From the NCBI GenBank assembly GCA_945900705.1, contig CAMDKJ010000042.1:1-11054 (forward strand): a DNA stretch of 11,054 bases, given 5' to 3'. The notes below the pieces were generated by a model. That model saw only the letters and a program-made list of their open reading frames with translations. It had not been told where the DNA came from and did no database searches. The position numbers and the translations under genes were made by a program. Source of the DNA: Bifidobacterium breve (GTDB lineage Bacteria; Actinomycetota; Actinomycetes; S36-B12). Positions 1 through 7,219 of this stretch are shown here, in pieces; position 1 is the stretch's first letter, and each line of letters starts with the position of its first letter.

Positions 1-878
1 CTTTGGAAGACGAGGGCTACATCGCTCAGCCGCATACCAGCGCCGGGCGCGTACCAACCGACCGCGGCTACCGCCTTTTCGTTGATCGACTTTCTGGTGT
101 CAAGCCACTTAGCTCACCCGAGCGCCGCGCAATTCAAGAGTTCTTGGATAGTTCAGTCGACCTTGACGATGTCATGGTGCGCACCGTGCGCCTCCTCGCT
201 CAGATTACGCGGCAGGTGGCCCTTGTGCAGTACCCGACGCTTTCACGAAGCAGTGTGCGACATATTGAACTCATTGCCCTGAGCACCACCAGATTGATTA
301 TGGTTTTGATTACCGATAGCGGCCGGGTGGAGCAACGCACCATTGAATGCGCGGCGCCGATAAGTGAGATTGCACTTGGTGATATTGGCGCCCGGCTACT
401 CGGTGCGGTAAGTGGCCAGCCCTTCTCATCAATTCCAGAGATACTTTCAACTTTCAGCGGTCAATTCCCGGCTGAGATGCAACCTCTGGTGACAATTATT
501 CAGGCGACATTACTTGATGCTGTTACTGAACGTATCGATGAACGGGTGGTACTCGGTGGCACTGCGCACCTGGCGCGTTATGGAGATGCCTTCCCACTGT
601 CTATTCAACCGGTTCTTGAAGCACTCGAGGAGCAGGTGGTTTTGCTGCGACTGCTCGGCGAATCGTCGACCAACGCCTCGGTAACCGTGCGAATCGGCCA
701 TGAAAATCCAGTTGAAGCGATGGAGTCGACTTCGGTGGTTACTGCTCGTTACGGCATTGGTGATTCAACGGTGGCCTCCCTCGGGGTGGTTGGGCCAACT
801 CATATGGATTACGCAGGCAACATTGCTGCCGTGCAGGCGGTCGCACAGTATGTCGGACGTATTTTGGATGAGCAGTGA
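1..878 (+). CDS. hrcA: Heat-inducible transcription repressor HrcA (5' end cut off)
   Basis: HrcA represses chaperone genes by binding CIRCE operators and is relieved when GroEL is occupied by unfolded protein. The window begins inside the gene: the first full codon is TTG at position 3, an internal leucine of the conserved stretch LEDEGYIAQPHTSAGR followed by PTDRGYRLFVDRL, which closes the N-terminal winged-helix domain. Roughly 50 residues with most of the helix-turn-helix are therefore outside. The visible 291 residues hold the linker and the GAF-like HrcA effector/dimer domain, ending AVAQYVGRILDEQ as is typical. The stop overlaps the dnaJ GTG by 4 nt. The hrcA-dnaJ pair is the usual actinobacterial hrcA-dnaJ2 arrangement, separate from the dnaK-grpE-dnaJ1-hspR operon. 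No CIRCE operator is in the window; it would lie upstream. Family identity is very secure. Confidence 0.96.
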   Translation, partial: LEDEGYIAQPHTSAGRVPTDRGYRLFVDRLSGVKPLSSPERRAIQEFLDSSVDLDDVMVRTVRLLAQITRQVALVQYPTLSRSSVRHIELIALSTTRLIMVLITDSGRVEQRTIECAAPISEIALGDIGARLLGAVSGQPFSSIPEILSTFSGQFPAEMQPLVTIIQATLLDAVTERIDERVVLGGTAHLARYGDAFPLSIQPVLEALEEQVVLLRLLGESSTNASVTVRIGHENPVEAMESTSVVTARYGIGDSTVASLGVVGPTHMDYAGNIAAVQAVAQYVGRILDEQ

Positions 879-2014
879 GAGCGGCCGGCCCCGACTATTA
901 CGCCCTCCTTGGAGTTGCGCGTGATGCGACCCCGGATGAGATCAAAAAGGCCTACCGCAAGTTAGCGCGAGAATTGCATCCTGACGTAAACCCAGATTTG
1001 CAAAGCCAGGAGCGGTTCAAGATCATCACGGCTGCCTATGAAGTCCTTAGTGATCCTGAAAAGCGCCAAATGTTTGACCTAGGTGGTGATCCGTTCAGTA
1101 GTAGTGGCGGGGGGAGCTCCCAAGGCTTCGATTTCGGCGACATCATGGATGCATTTTTCGGCGGTGGTGGAGGTGGGCAGCGAGGTCCGCGCACTCGGGC
1201 ACGTCGCGGCCAAGATGCCATGATTCGAATTCAAATCACCCTTTCAGCAGCGGTATTCGGCGAGACTCGAGATATAACGGTTGACACCGCGGCGGGCTGC
1301 GCAACGTGTGGTGGCAAAGGTACAGCTTCGAATAGTGAAGCCGTCACTTGTGTGATGTGCAAGGGTCGGGGCGAGGTGCAGCAGGTGCAACGCTCTTTCC
1401 TTGGACAGGTAATGACATCGCGGCCCTGCCCGACCTGCCAAGGGTTCGGCAGCACGATCCCGCATCCCTGCCACGAATGTGCTGGCGATGGTCGGGTGCG
1501 AACCCGCCGCACCATCACGATCAAAGTACCGCCAGGGGTAGACACTGGTACTCGAATTCAACTAACAGGTGAGGGCGAAGTTGGGCCCAATGGCGGTCCA
1601 GCAGGGGATCTGTATATCGAGGTTATGGTGCAGCAACACGCCGTGTTCGAGCGCCAAGGCGATGAGTTGCATTGTGTTCTAACTTTGCCGATGACTTCAG
1701 CGGCACTTGGTACCACCGTGAAGTTCGACACTCTTGATGGTGAGCAAGAGATCGATGTACGACCGGGGATCCAGCCTGGTGCAATTCTCACCCTGCGTGG
1801 ACTCGGTGCAGCTCGCCTGCGGGGTGGTGGTCGCGGTGATCTTTACGTACACATAGATGTCGCGATTCCAACAAAACTTGATGATGCCCAAGCCACGTTA
1901 CTCAAACAACTCGCGGATTTACGTTCGGAAGACGTAGTCCGCGTTGGTGATGGCGGTGACGATGCTGGAGGCGGCCTATTTACTCGCCTAAAGGATGCGT
2001 TTTCCCCGAGGTGA
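875..2014 (+). CDS. dnaJ: Chaperone DnaJ (DnaJ2 type, Hsp40)
   Basis: Co-chaperone that delivers unfolded clients to DnaK and stimulates its ATPase. The 379-residue protein has the full type I layout. The J domain covers about residues 7-68 with HPD at 35-37. A Gly/Phe-rich linker runs about 70-103. Four complete CxxCxGxG zinc motifs begin at C142, C159, C185 and C199. The C-terminal client-binding beta domains follow (about 210-345), then a short Gly/Asp-rich tail. The start is GTG at 875, overlapping the hrcA stop by 4 nt, with a weak GGATG about 4 nt before it; no other start fits the J domain. Co-transcription with hrcA suggests heat-shock control through HrcA. The position beside hrcA rather than dnaK marks it as the actinobacterial DnaJ2 paralogue (inference from gene order). 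Confidence 0.97.
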   Translation: MRAAGPDYYALLGVARDATPDEIKKAYRKLARELHPDVNPDLQSQERFKIITAAYEVLSDPEKRQMFDLGGDPFSSSGGGSSQGFDFGDIMDAFFGGGGGGQRGPRTRARRGQDAMIRIQITLSAAVFGETRDITVDTAAGCATCGGKGTASNSEAVTCVMCKGRGEVQQVQRSFLGQVMTSRPCPTCQGFGSTIPHPCHECAGDGRVRTRRTITIKVPPGVDTGTRIQLTGEGEVGPNGGPAGDLYIEVMVQQHAVFERQGDELHCVLTLPMTSAALGTTVKFDTLDGEQEIDVRPGIQPGAILTLRGLGAARLRGGGRGDLYVHIDVAIPTKLDDAQATLLKQLADLRSEDVVRVGDGGDDAGGGLFTRLKDAFSPR

Positions 2015-2805
2015 GTGCTCCCGTCTTTTATATTGCAGATCCAGACCTGCAGCAGGTACAGGTCGATCAAGAAATACCTCTGGCCGGCGCCGAAGGCCGT
2101 CACGCGGTGTCGGTACTGCGTGTCAACATAGGGGAGGTCGTCGAACTTGTTGACGGCCGTGGCCTGCGGGTACATGGCACCGTCGTCAGTGTGAGTGGCA
2201 AGGAGAACCTGCGGGTGCGAGCTGCCAAGGTTCTGATTGAACCAATAGCCCCACTTCGCATCACGGTCGTACAAGCACTTCCAAAAGGTGAGCACGGCGA
2301 ACTTGCCATTGACTTGCTGACCCAAGTAGGGGTCGATGTGATCGTGCCTTGGGCGGCGGGCCGGTCGATCACCAAGTGGGCCCCGGACCGTATTGAAAAA
2401 GCCCGAAGTAAATGGCAGGCTGCAGTGACGGCCGCGGCCAAGCAAGCTAGGCGCGCCCGCTGGCCCGTGCTCGGCGAGCTAGCAACAACTGCGCAGGTGG
2501 CTGAACTAATTGCCGGTGCCTCGTCCGGTGTAGGGGCGGCAATTGTGTTGCACGAGGAAGCAATCACCCCATTGCTCGAGGTGCCGATTACTGATCGGGA
2601 GGGAGCCAGCGACGTAGTACTAATAGTTGGGCCCGAGGGTGGTATCGGCGAAGACGAACGAGCGATCTTTCGGGCAGCCGGTGCGCTTGAGGCGTGGCTG
2701 GGCCCAAGTGTGCTGCGGTCATCGGCGGCCGGTGCCGTTGCAACTGCCGTTTTATCGGCTACCCGTAACTGGGGTAGACCCCCCGTGGGAGGATCAACTT
2801 TATGA
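2011..2805 (+). CDS. rsmE: 16S rRNA (uracil(1498)-N3)-methyltransferase RsmE
   Basis: RsmE methylates N3 of U1498 in 16S rRNA of the 30S subunit using S-adenosylmethionine. The 264-residue protein has the N-terminal PUA-like domain (GAEGRHAVSVLRV at about 26-38) and a C-terminal SPOUT domain. Diagnostic motifs are LLTQVGVDVIVPWAAGRS (102-119), the KQARRARWP segment (144-152), the cofactor-site stretch VVLIVGPEGGIGEDE (202-216) and LGPSVLRSSAAGAVATAVLSA (230-250), which forms the trefoil knot. In the last motif RSSAA replaces the more usual RTxTA; this is conservative and should not abolish function. GTG at 2011 overlaps the dnaJ stop by 4 nt and lacks a well-spaced ribosome binding site, so translational coupling to dnaJ is likely. 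rsmE near hrcA-dnaJ is also found in Bacillus. Confidence 0.95.
   Translation: MSAPVFYIADPDLQQVQVDQEIPLAGAEGRHAVSVLRVNIGEVVELVDGRGLRVHGTVVSVSGKENLRVRAAKVLIEPIAPLRITVVQALPKGEHGELAIDLLTQVGVDVIVPWAAGRSITKWAPDRIEKARSKWQAAVTAAAKQARRARWPVLGELATTAQVAELIAGASSGVGAAIVLHEEAITPLLEVPITDREGASDVVLIVGPEGGIGEDERAIFRAAGALEAWLGPSVLRSSAAGAVATAVLSATRNWGRPPVGGSTL
2787..2793 (+). promoter_or_regulatory. Ribosome binding site of the HIT gene
   Basis: GGGAGGA lies 8 nt before the ATG at 2802, inside the last codons of rsmE. It is one of the best Shine-Dalgarno matches in this block and fixes the start of the HIT gene at the ATGA overlap. The HIT gene can therefore load ribosomes independently, unlike rsmE and phoH, whose starts have little more than coupling. 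Confidence 0.7.
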
Positions 2806-3143
2806 GTGAGTGCCTTTTCTGCCGCATTGTTGCGGGGGAGATCCCAGCTAATGAAGTAATGCGCACCAGTGAGGTAGTGGCGTTTTGGGATATCTCACCG
2901 CAGGCTCCAACACATGTGCTGGTTGTCCCAACCACTCACTACGACGATGCCATGGCGATGTCTAGTGCTGATCCGGCTTTGGCCGGCCGTTTACTAAGGG
3001 CAGCCGGTGAGGTAGCAAATTCAACGGGGCTGGATGCGGGCTATCGAATTGTCTTCAACACCGGTGAAGATGGTGGTCAAAGTGTTCACCATGTGCACGC
3101 TCATGTTCTAGGTGGTCGGGCGATGAGCTGGCCCCCAGGATGA
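2802..3143 (+). CDS. HIT family protein, HINT-like nucleotide phosphoramidase/hydrolase
   Basis: Small histidine-triad protein of 113 residues, the normal size for the HINT branch, whose members hydrolyse purine nucleoside phosphoramidates; the physiological substrate in bacteria is poorly known. The N-terminus SECLFCRIVAGEIPA is classic, with C4 and C7 where many bacterial HINT proteins carry a CxxC half-site. The triad HVHAHV is at 97-102 (H97, H99, H101; H101 would be the nucleophile), preceded by GQSVH and followed by LGGRAMSWPPG, the usual C-terminal end. It is expected to be a cytosolic homodimer. ATG at 2802 overlaps the rsmE stop by 4 nt, and the stop overlaps the phoH ATG by 4 nt. 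Placement between rsmE and phoH is common in actinobacteria, but its role beside RNA-processing genes is unexplained. Confidence 0.93.
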   Translation: MSECLFCRIVAGEIPANEVMRTSEVVAFWDISPQAPTHVLVVPTTHYDDAMAMSSADPALAGRLLRAAGEVANSTGLDAGYRIVFNTGEDGGQSVHHVHAHVLGGRAMSWPPG

Positions 3144-4126
3144 GCGCATCTGCACCTGACGCCGGGCAGGCTCAGGCAAAAATCACCGTGCCGCACTCGC
3201 AGTCAATGGTGGCACTTATCGGTTCTGATGATGAGTTCTTACGCCTGGTCGAAAAATCATTCCCGGAGTGCGATGTCTTAGTTCGTGGTAATGAGATAAC
3301 GCTCACCGGCACCCCCGGTGATGTCGGCATTATTGAGGTTTTCTTCAGCGAGATGTTGACGATGCTCCGAACCGGGCAGGCGTTGACCGCGGAGTCGGTT
3401 GAGCGCAGTATCTCCCTATTACGCACGGGTTCGCGCCCTTCCGAAGTTTTAACTTCAAATATTCTTAGTAATCGCGGGCGCACTATCCGCGCCAAAACTT
3501 TAAACCAAAAGCGCTACGTAGATGCCATCGATAACAACACGATTGTCTTTGGCATCGGCCCCGCTGGTACCGGCAAGACTTATCTGGCGGTCGCGAAAGC
3601 GGTCCAAGCGCTGCAGGCCAAGCGGGTGAATCGCATCGTCCTTACTCGGCCAGCGGTTGAGGCTGGTGAGCGGCTGGGATTCTTGCCCGGCACGTTGTCG
3701 GAGAAGATTGATCCTTATCTGCGACCGCTCTACGATGCGTTGCACGACATGATTGACCCTGACTCGATACCGCGGCTAATCACCAGCGGCACGATTGAGA
3801 TAGCGCCACTCGCCTACATGCGCGGGCGTACCTTAAATGATGCATTCATTATTCTTGATGAAGCCCAAAACACCTCCGCCGAGCAGATGAAAATGTTTTT
3901 GACGCGCCTTGGTTTCGGCTCGACGATGGTGATCACCGGCGACGTAACTCAGGTGGATCTCCCCAGTGGCACCACCAGCGGGCTTCGCGTGGTGGGCGAA
4001 ATTCTTGAGGGTATTGAAGATGTGGCGTTCTGCCGCCTCACCTCACAAGATGTTGTTCGTCATAAGTTGGTCGGCCGCATTGTCGACGCCTACGAACGAT
4101 ACGACGCAGAACGAGCGTCTAAGTGA
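3140..4126 (+). CDS. phoH: PhoH family ATPase (YbeZ/PhoH1 type)
   Basis: Cytosolic P-loop ATPase related to the N-terminal half of superfamily I helicases. YbeZ/PhoH proteins are genetically and physically linked to YbeY and rRNA maturation, although the exact activity is unsettled. The 328-residue protein has an N-terminal KH-like region (about 17-100), then Walker A GPAGTGKT (140-147), the conserved LTRPAVEAGERLGFLPG (168-184), DPYLRPLYDAL (191-201), Walker B AFIILDEAQNTS (235-246, D240/E241) and sensor segment MVITGDVTQVDLP (263-275). All expected motifs are intact and the length is normal. ATG at 3140 overlaps the HIT stop by 4 nt. ybeY follows after 10 nt, the conserved phoH-ybeY pairing. 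The N-terminal tail before residue 15 is probably disordered. Confidence 0.95.
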   Translation: MSASAPDAGQAQAKITVPHSQSMVALIGSDDEFLRLVEKSFPECDVLVRGNEITLTGTPGDVGIIEVFFSEMLTMLRTGQALTAESVERSISLLRTGSRPSEVLTSNILSNRGRTIRAKTLNQKRYVDAIDNNTIVFGIGPAGTGKTYLAVAKAVQALQAKRVNRIVLTRPAVEAGERLGFLPGTLSEKIDPYLRPLYDALHDMIDPDSIPRLITSGTIEIAPLAYMRGRTLNDAFIILDEAQNTSAEQMKMFLTRLGFGSTMVITGDVTQVDLPSGTTSGLRVVGEILEGIEDVAFCRLTSQDVVRHKLVGRIVDAYERYDAERASK

Positions 4127-4130
4127 GGTG
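4125..4130 (+). promoter_or_regulatory. Ribosome binding site deciding the ybeY start
   Basis: GAGGTG, partly inside the phoH stop, lies 6 nt before ATG 4137. The in-frame alternative ATG at 4155 has only a poorer AGGTG too close to it (about 2 nt). The protein also supports 4137, because the first beta strand of the YbeY fold (GVMVSNE) would be cut by the later start. Confidence 0.6.
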
Positions 4131-4136
4131 TAGGCA

Positions 4137-4610
4137 ATGATCGGGTCAGGTGTAATGGTTTCAAATGAGACCGAATCTCAGTGCGATACCCAAGCACTAG
4201 CAAAGTTGGTCACCTTATTGTTTTCGGAGTTACGGATTCACCCCGATGTCGAACTTGGTATTCGCCTAATTGATGCCGCTGAGATGTCCGAGTTACACCT
4301 GCAGTGGATGGATGAGCCGGGGCCAACCGATGTTTTGTCATTCCCGATGGATGAACTTCGAAGCGCACCTATTGGAGTGGCACCTGAAGTAGGAGTACTC
4401 GGTGACATCGTGCTCTGCCCACAGGTTGCGCAGGAGCAGGCCGCCGAATTCTCGCGCAACCTTGATGAGGAGTTGCAGTTCCTAACTATTCATGGGGTTC
4501 TTCATTTGATCGGATACGACCACATGACCGACGACGATCACGCCGAGATGTTTGCTCTACAAGATGAGCTGCTCTCAACCTGGCAGCTGCAGAATGCAGG
4601 GCCTAAATGA
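4137..4610 (+). CDS. ybeY: Endoribonuclease YbeY (rRNA maturation factor)
   Basis: YbeY is a zinc-dependent single-strand endoribonuclease needed for 16S rRNA 3' end maturation and 70S quality control. The 157-residue protein has the zinc signature HGVLHLIGYDH, with ligands H119, H123 and H129, followed by the acidic TDDDHAEMFALQDELL segment. The upstream landmarks PGPTDVLSFPMDE (61-73) and LGDIVLCPQVA (88-98) are also family-typical. The start at ATG 4137 gives a few residues before the first strand; ATG 4155 is the alternative and would lose part of it. The gene follows phoH by 10 nt and its stop overlaps the next ATG by 4 nt. Together with phoH and era, it makes this part of the operon a small-subunit rRNA processing group. 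Confidence 0.95.
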   Translation: MIGSGVMVSNETESQCDTQALAKLVTLLFSELRIHPDVELGIRLIDAAEMSELHLQWMDEPGPTDVLSFPMDELRSAPIGVAPEVGVLGDIVLCPQVAQEQAAEFSRNLDEELQFLTIHGVLHLIGYDHMTDDDHAEMFALQDELLSTWQLQNAGPK

Positions 4611-5932
4611 CCGCGGTTGATATTTGGTGCATCGTCCTGTCGGTTGGGCTTATCGGTTTGGCCGGCCTGTTGATCAGTGCCGAGACAGCCATCAATCGGG
4701 TATCCCGCGGCCGGATAGATGATCTTCGGCGCGAATCAGGTAAACGTGCCGAGAAGTTGCTGGTAGTACTGGCTGATCGCGCTCGGTACGTAAATGTTCT
4801 GCTTTTCCTGTCGACCTCGGCGACCGTGACGGCAACAGCTTTGATCACATTTGCGTCGTATGACGTACTTACAGTGCATGGCACCTGGCCGGTTGGAGGT
4901 GCTCTGGCTTTTGCGGTAGTCATCATGGTCGTGATCGCATATGTTGCCCTTGGGGTTGCCCCGCGCACCTTGGGCCGCCAGCATGCTGACCGAATTGCCC
5001 TCGGTGCGGCTGGCCCAGCACGTTTTCTGGCGGTCGTCCTCGGCCCACTGGCTACCCTCCTAATTCATATTGGTAATGCACTCACACCCGGCAAAGGTTT
5101 TCGCGAGGGGCCGTTCGCATCACAGGCCGAGTTACTTGAGTTAGTTGATCAGGCCAAGGCAGACTCCTTGATTGAAGACGATGAACGCCAGATGATCCAT
5201 TCAGTTTTCGAGTTGGGTGATACTTTCGTCAAGGAAGTCATGGTGCCGCGCACCGAGGTGGTATTTATCGAACGCGATAAATCACTCCGCCAAGCTATGT
5301 CACTCGGATTGCGCTCCGGGTTTTCGCGGATCCCGGTTATCGGTGAAAATGCCGATGACGTGGTGGGGATTGTGTATCTCAAGGACATGATGCGACGAAC
5401 TTTCGAGCACCGTGACGCTGAATATGACGAACTCGTTGAGAGTCTGATGCGTCCACCGTATTTTGTGCCTGATAGCAAGCCGGTGGATTCTTTGCTTCGT
5501 GATATGCAATCTGCACGCGTGCATATGGCTATCGCTGTAGATGAGTACGGCGGCACCGCTGGTTTGGTAACTATCGAGGATGCCCTTGAAGAGATCGTCG
5601 GCGAAATCGCTGACGAATACGACACTGCTGCCCCTGAAGTGGCGGAATTACCTGATGGAGCTTTCAGAGTCAGTGCCCGCCTGCACGTCGAGGATTTCGC
5701 TGATCTCGTCGGCGTCGAAATTGACGGTGAAGAAGAAGGTGTTGATACCGTTTTAGGCTTGATGGCGAAGCGTCTTGGCCGGGTCCCGATACCCGGTGCC
5801 GTTGTTGAAGAGTTTGGCTGGCGGTTAACGGCCGAGCAGGGCGGTGGGCGCCGCCATCGCATCGGCACCGTATTGCTGGAGCCGGCAAAAAACTCGTTCG
5901 AACCTACTGCGGAAAGCAGCGCCAGTGAATAA
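4607..5932 (+). CDS. CNNM/CBS-domain membrane protein (CorC/HlyC 'hemolysin' family)
   Basis: The 441-residue inner-membrane protein has three parts. The DUF21/CNNM transmembrane domain (about 1-165) has hydrophobic segments near 5-25, 62-84, 96-118 and 138-157. A CBS pair (about 208-335) carries MVPRTEVVFIERD (212-224), SRIPVIGENADDVVGIVYLKD (240-260) and VDEYGGTAGLVTIEDALEEI (311-330). A CorC_HlyC C-terminal domain covers about 345-425. CBS domains in this family bind ATP/Mg2+, and relatives export or sense Mg2+; the name hemolysin is historical. Unusually, the second segment reads LLFLSTSATVTATAL, where relatives carry conserved asparagines, and the later motif is LGVAPRTL rather than GEVxPKTL, so the usual Mg2+ site looks degraded. 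ATG 4607 overlaps the ybeY stop by 4 nt with CAGGG 5 nt upstream. It matches the slot of Rv2366c. The family is sure; transport activity is uncertain. Confidence 0.9.
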   Translation: MTAVDIWCIVLSVGLIGLAGLLISAETAINRVSRGRIDDLRRESGKRAEKLLVVLADRARYVNVLLFLSTSATVTATALITFASYDVLTVHGTWPVGGALAFAVVIMVVIAYVALGVAPRTLGRQHADRIALGAAGPARFLAVVLGPLATLLIHIGNALTPGKGFREGPFASQAELLELVDQAKADSLIEDDERQMIHSVFELGDTFVKEVMVPRTEVVFIERDKSLRQAMSLGLRSGFSRIPVIGENADDVVGIVYLKDMMRRTFEHRDAEYDELVESLMRPPYFVPDSKPVDSLLRDMQSARVHMAIAVDEYGGTAGLVTIEDALEEIVGEIADEYDTAAPEVAELPDGAFRVSARLHVEDFADLVGVEIDGEEEGVDTVLGLMAKRLGRVPIPGAVVEEFGWRLTAEQGGGRRHRIGTVLLEPAKNSFEPTAESSASE

Positions 5933-6257
5933 TGAACTAGGTGCCGAAGATGCGAAGTTGATTACTTTGGCCATGGGCGCACGAGGTCGCATTGCGGCTA
6001 CCGAGGGCGCGGCCGTCCGAGATGAAATGGGTCGAACTTATTCGGGCGCGAGCATCAGGGTGGGGGAGTTTTGCCTCTCTGCTATTGAACTCGCGATAGC
6101 CCAGTCGGTTGCGGCGGGTGCCCGGGGCCTGGAGTTAGCGGTGATTTTGGGGGCGGAGCAAGCTGATTTAAGTTTGATTCGTAATTTTGCCGGCGATGGC
6201 ACCCCGGTACTTCAGTGCTCAGCATCCGGTGAAGTTCTTGAGCGGCTAGTGACTTGA
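5925..6257 (+). CDS. Cytidine deaminase-like small protein without visible catalytic zinc motif
   Basis: A 110-residue protein that I place with the actinobacterial family often labelled cytidine deaminase, syntenic with Rv2365c. It begins NNELGAEDAKLITLA, continues with EGAAVRDEMGRTYSGASIRV (residues about 28-47), where true deaminases have their substrate-binding 'vrd..G.iy.G.NVEN' strand, and then an Ala-rich helix (about 51-67). The catalytic (C/H)AE and PCxxC zinc motifs are not visible: the helix reads FCLSAIELAIAQS and the later region TPVLQCSASGE. It is therefore probably not an active deaminase. I chose GTG 5925, overlapping the corC-like stop by 8 nt, with GGAAAG 8 nt upstream; the frame is open further upstream to 5844, but that part merely shadows the preceding gene. 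The true role is unknown. Confidence 0.8.
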   Translation: MNNELGAEDAKLITLAMGARGRIAATEGAAVRDEMGRTYSGASIRVGEFCLSAIELAIAQSVAAGARGLELAVILGAEQADLSLIRNFAGDGTPVLQCSASGEVLERLVT

Positions 6258-7168
6258 TGCACCGCAGTGGATTTGTTTCAATAGTTGGCCGCCCAAATGC
6301 CGGAAAATCCACCCTCACTAACGCACTTGTCGGGCAAAAAGTCGCCATCACTTCAGATCGTCCACAAACCACCAGACGTGCCATCCGCGGCATTCTCACG
6401 CGCGAGGATGCGCAGATTATTCTCGTCGATACGCCTGGATTACATCGACCCAGAACGCTACTGGGCGAAAGGCTAAATGAAGAGGTGCGCGAAACTTGGT
6501 CAAGTGTTGACGTAATCGGCTTATGTTTGCCGGCGAACGAGGAGATTGGGCCAGGCGATAAGTTCATCGCCAAGCAAATTATCGCGCTGGGGCGCACTCC
6601 GATCGTAGTAATTGTTACCAAAGCAGATACCCTCTCGCGGGCGTTACTGGCTGAGCATCTGCACCAGGTAGGTGAACTAGCCGGCGAATTGGACGGTACC
6701 TGGGCATCGATTGTCCCGGTCTCGGCCTTCAGCGGTGAGAACCTCACGGTTCTTGCTGACGAGTTTGCGGGCCTGTTGCCGGAAGGCCCGATGCTCTATC
6801 CAGATGGCGAAGTAACAGATGAGCCATTGGAGATTGCGGTGGCTGAACTTATTCGTGAGGCCGCCCTCGAGGGCGTTTCCGACGAGTTACCGCATTCGAT
6901 TGCGGTCGTAATAGACGAAATGGGGCTTCGTGAAGGTCGCCCCGATGATCGTCCGCTGACAGATATTCGGGCCCTGCTTTATGTCGAGCGTGACAGCCAA
7001 AAGGCGATTGTCATCGGTAAAGGCGGGTCGCGCCTGAAATATGTCGGAACCACCGCCCGCGGCGGGATCGAGAAACTTCTTGGCACCAAGGTTTTCCTGG
7101 AGATCCACGTCAAGGTTGCCAAGGATTGGCAGCGCGACCCAAAGCAATTGCGGCGGTTAGGTTTCTAA
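6257..7168 (+). CDS. era: GTPase Era (ribosome assembly)
   Basis: Era is an essential GTPase that binds the 3' end of 16S rRNA and helps assemble the 30S subunit at the inner face of the membrane. The 303-residue protein shows G1 GRPNAGKST (11-19), the switch I segment SDRPQTTRRAIRG (33-45), G3 DTPG (58-61), G4 TKAD (121-124) and G5 SAF (156-158). The C-terminal KH domain (about 225-303) has VIGKGGSRLKYVG (252-264) and ends WQRDPKQLRRLGF. G4 is TKxD rather than NKxD, which is usual in actinobacterial Era as I recall it. ATG 6257 shares one base with the previous stop; a TTG at 6254 would add one residue and give a 4-nt overlap, but ATG is preferred. Sitting downstream of phoH and ybeY, it joins them in rRNA processing. 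Confidence 0.96.
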   Translation: MHRSGFVSIVGRPNAGKSTLTNALVGQKVAITSDRPQTTRRAIRGILTREDAQIILVDTPGLHRPRTLLGERLNEEVRETWSSVDVIGLCLPANEEIGPGDKFIAKQIIALGRTPIVVIVTKADTLSRALLAEHLHQVGELAGELDGTWASIVPVSAFSGENLTVLADEFAGLLPEGPMLYPDGEVTDEPLEIAVAELIREAALEGVSDELPHSIAVVIDEMGLREGRPDDRPLTDIRALLYVERDSQKAIVIGKGGSRLKYVGTTARGGIEKLLGTKVFLEIHVKVAKDWQRDPKQLRRLGF

Positions 7169-7204
7169 CTGCCGGGTGCGGCGTACTTGGTCCGCCCCGA
7201 AATT

Positions 7205-7210
7205 AGGAGA
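7205..7210 (+). promoter_or_regulatory. Ribosome binding site deciding the recO start
   Basis: AGGAGA lies 9 nt before GTG 7220. It lies inside the longer in-frame opening that begins at 7187, so the longer version is unlikely; the family N-terminus (xPLYRDEAIVLRT) also begins at 7220. Confidence 0.65.
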
Positions 7211-7219
7211 CAATGGGCT

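Noticed and set aside
2013..2019. GAGTGCT, identical to part of a CIRCE heat-shock operator
   Set aside because: The partner arm (TTAGCACTC 9 nt upstream) is missing and the site is at the dnaJ/rsmE coding overlap, so this is a chance half-site.
1843..2445. A 200-codon minus-strand open frame opposite dnaJ and rsmE
   Set aside because: It crosses the boundary of two conserved plus-strand genes and shows no family motif or independent ribosome binding site.
5149..5868. A 239-codon minus-strand open frame opposite the CNNM/CBS gene
   Set aside because: The low-complexity Ser/Arg/Thr-rich translation mirrors the conserved CBS and CorC domains on the plus strand; it has no recognisable motif.
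5844..5924. Longer N-terminus for the deaminase-like protein
   Set aside because: The added 27 residues only read the end of the CNNM/CBS gene in another frame, and family members start at about NNELGAEDAKL, consistent with GTG 5925.
6254..6256. TTG start for Era one codon before the ATG
   Set aside because: Possible because it would give a 4-nt overlap, but the adjacent ATG is the stronger start and the family begins close to it.
6082..6747. A 221-codon minus-strand open frame opposite the deaminase-like gene and era
   Set aside because: It is antisense to the conserved Era GTPase motifs, crosses a gene boundary and resembles no protein family.
7187..7219. Longer N-terminus for RecO starting in the gap after era
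   Set aside because: The extra 11 residues have no family similarity and cover the ribosome binding site AGGAGA at 7205-7210.
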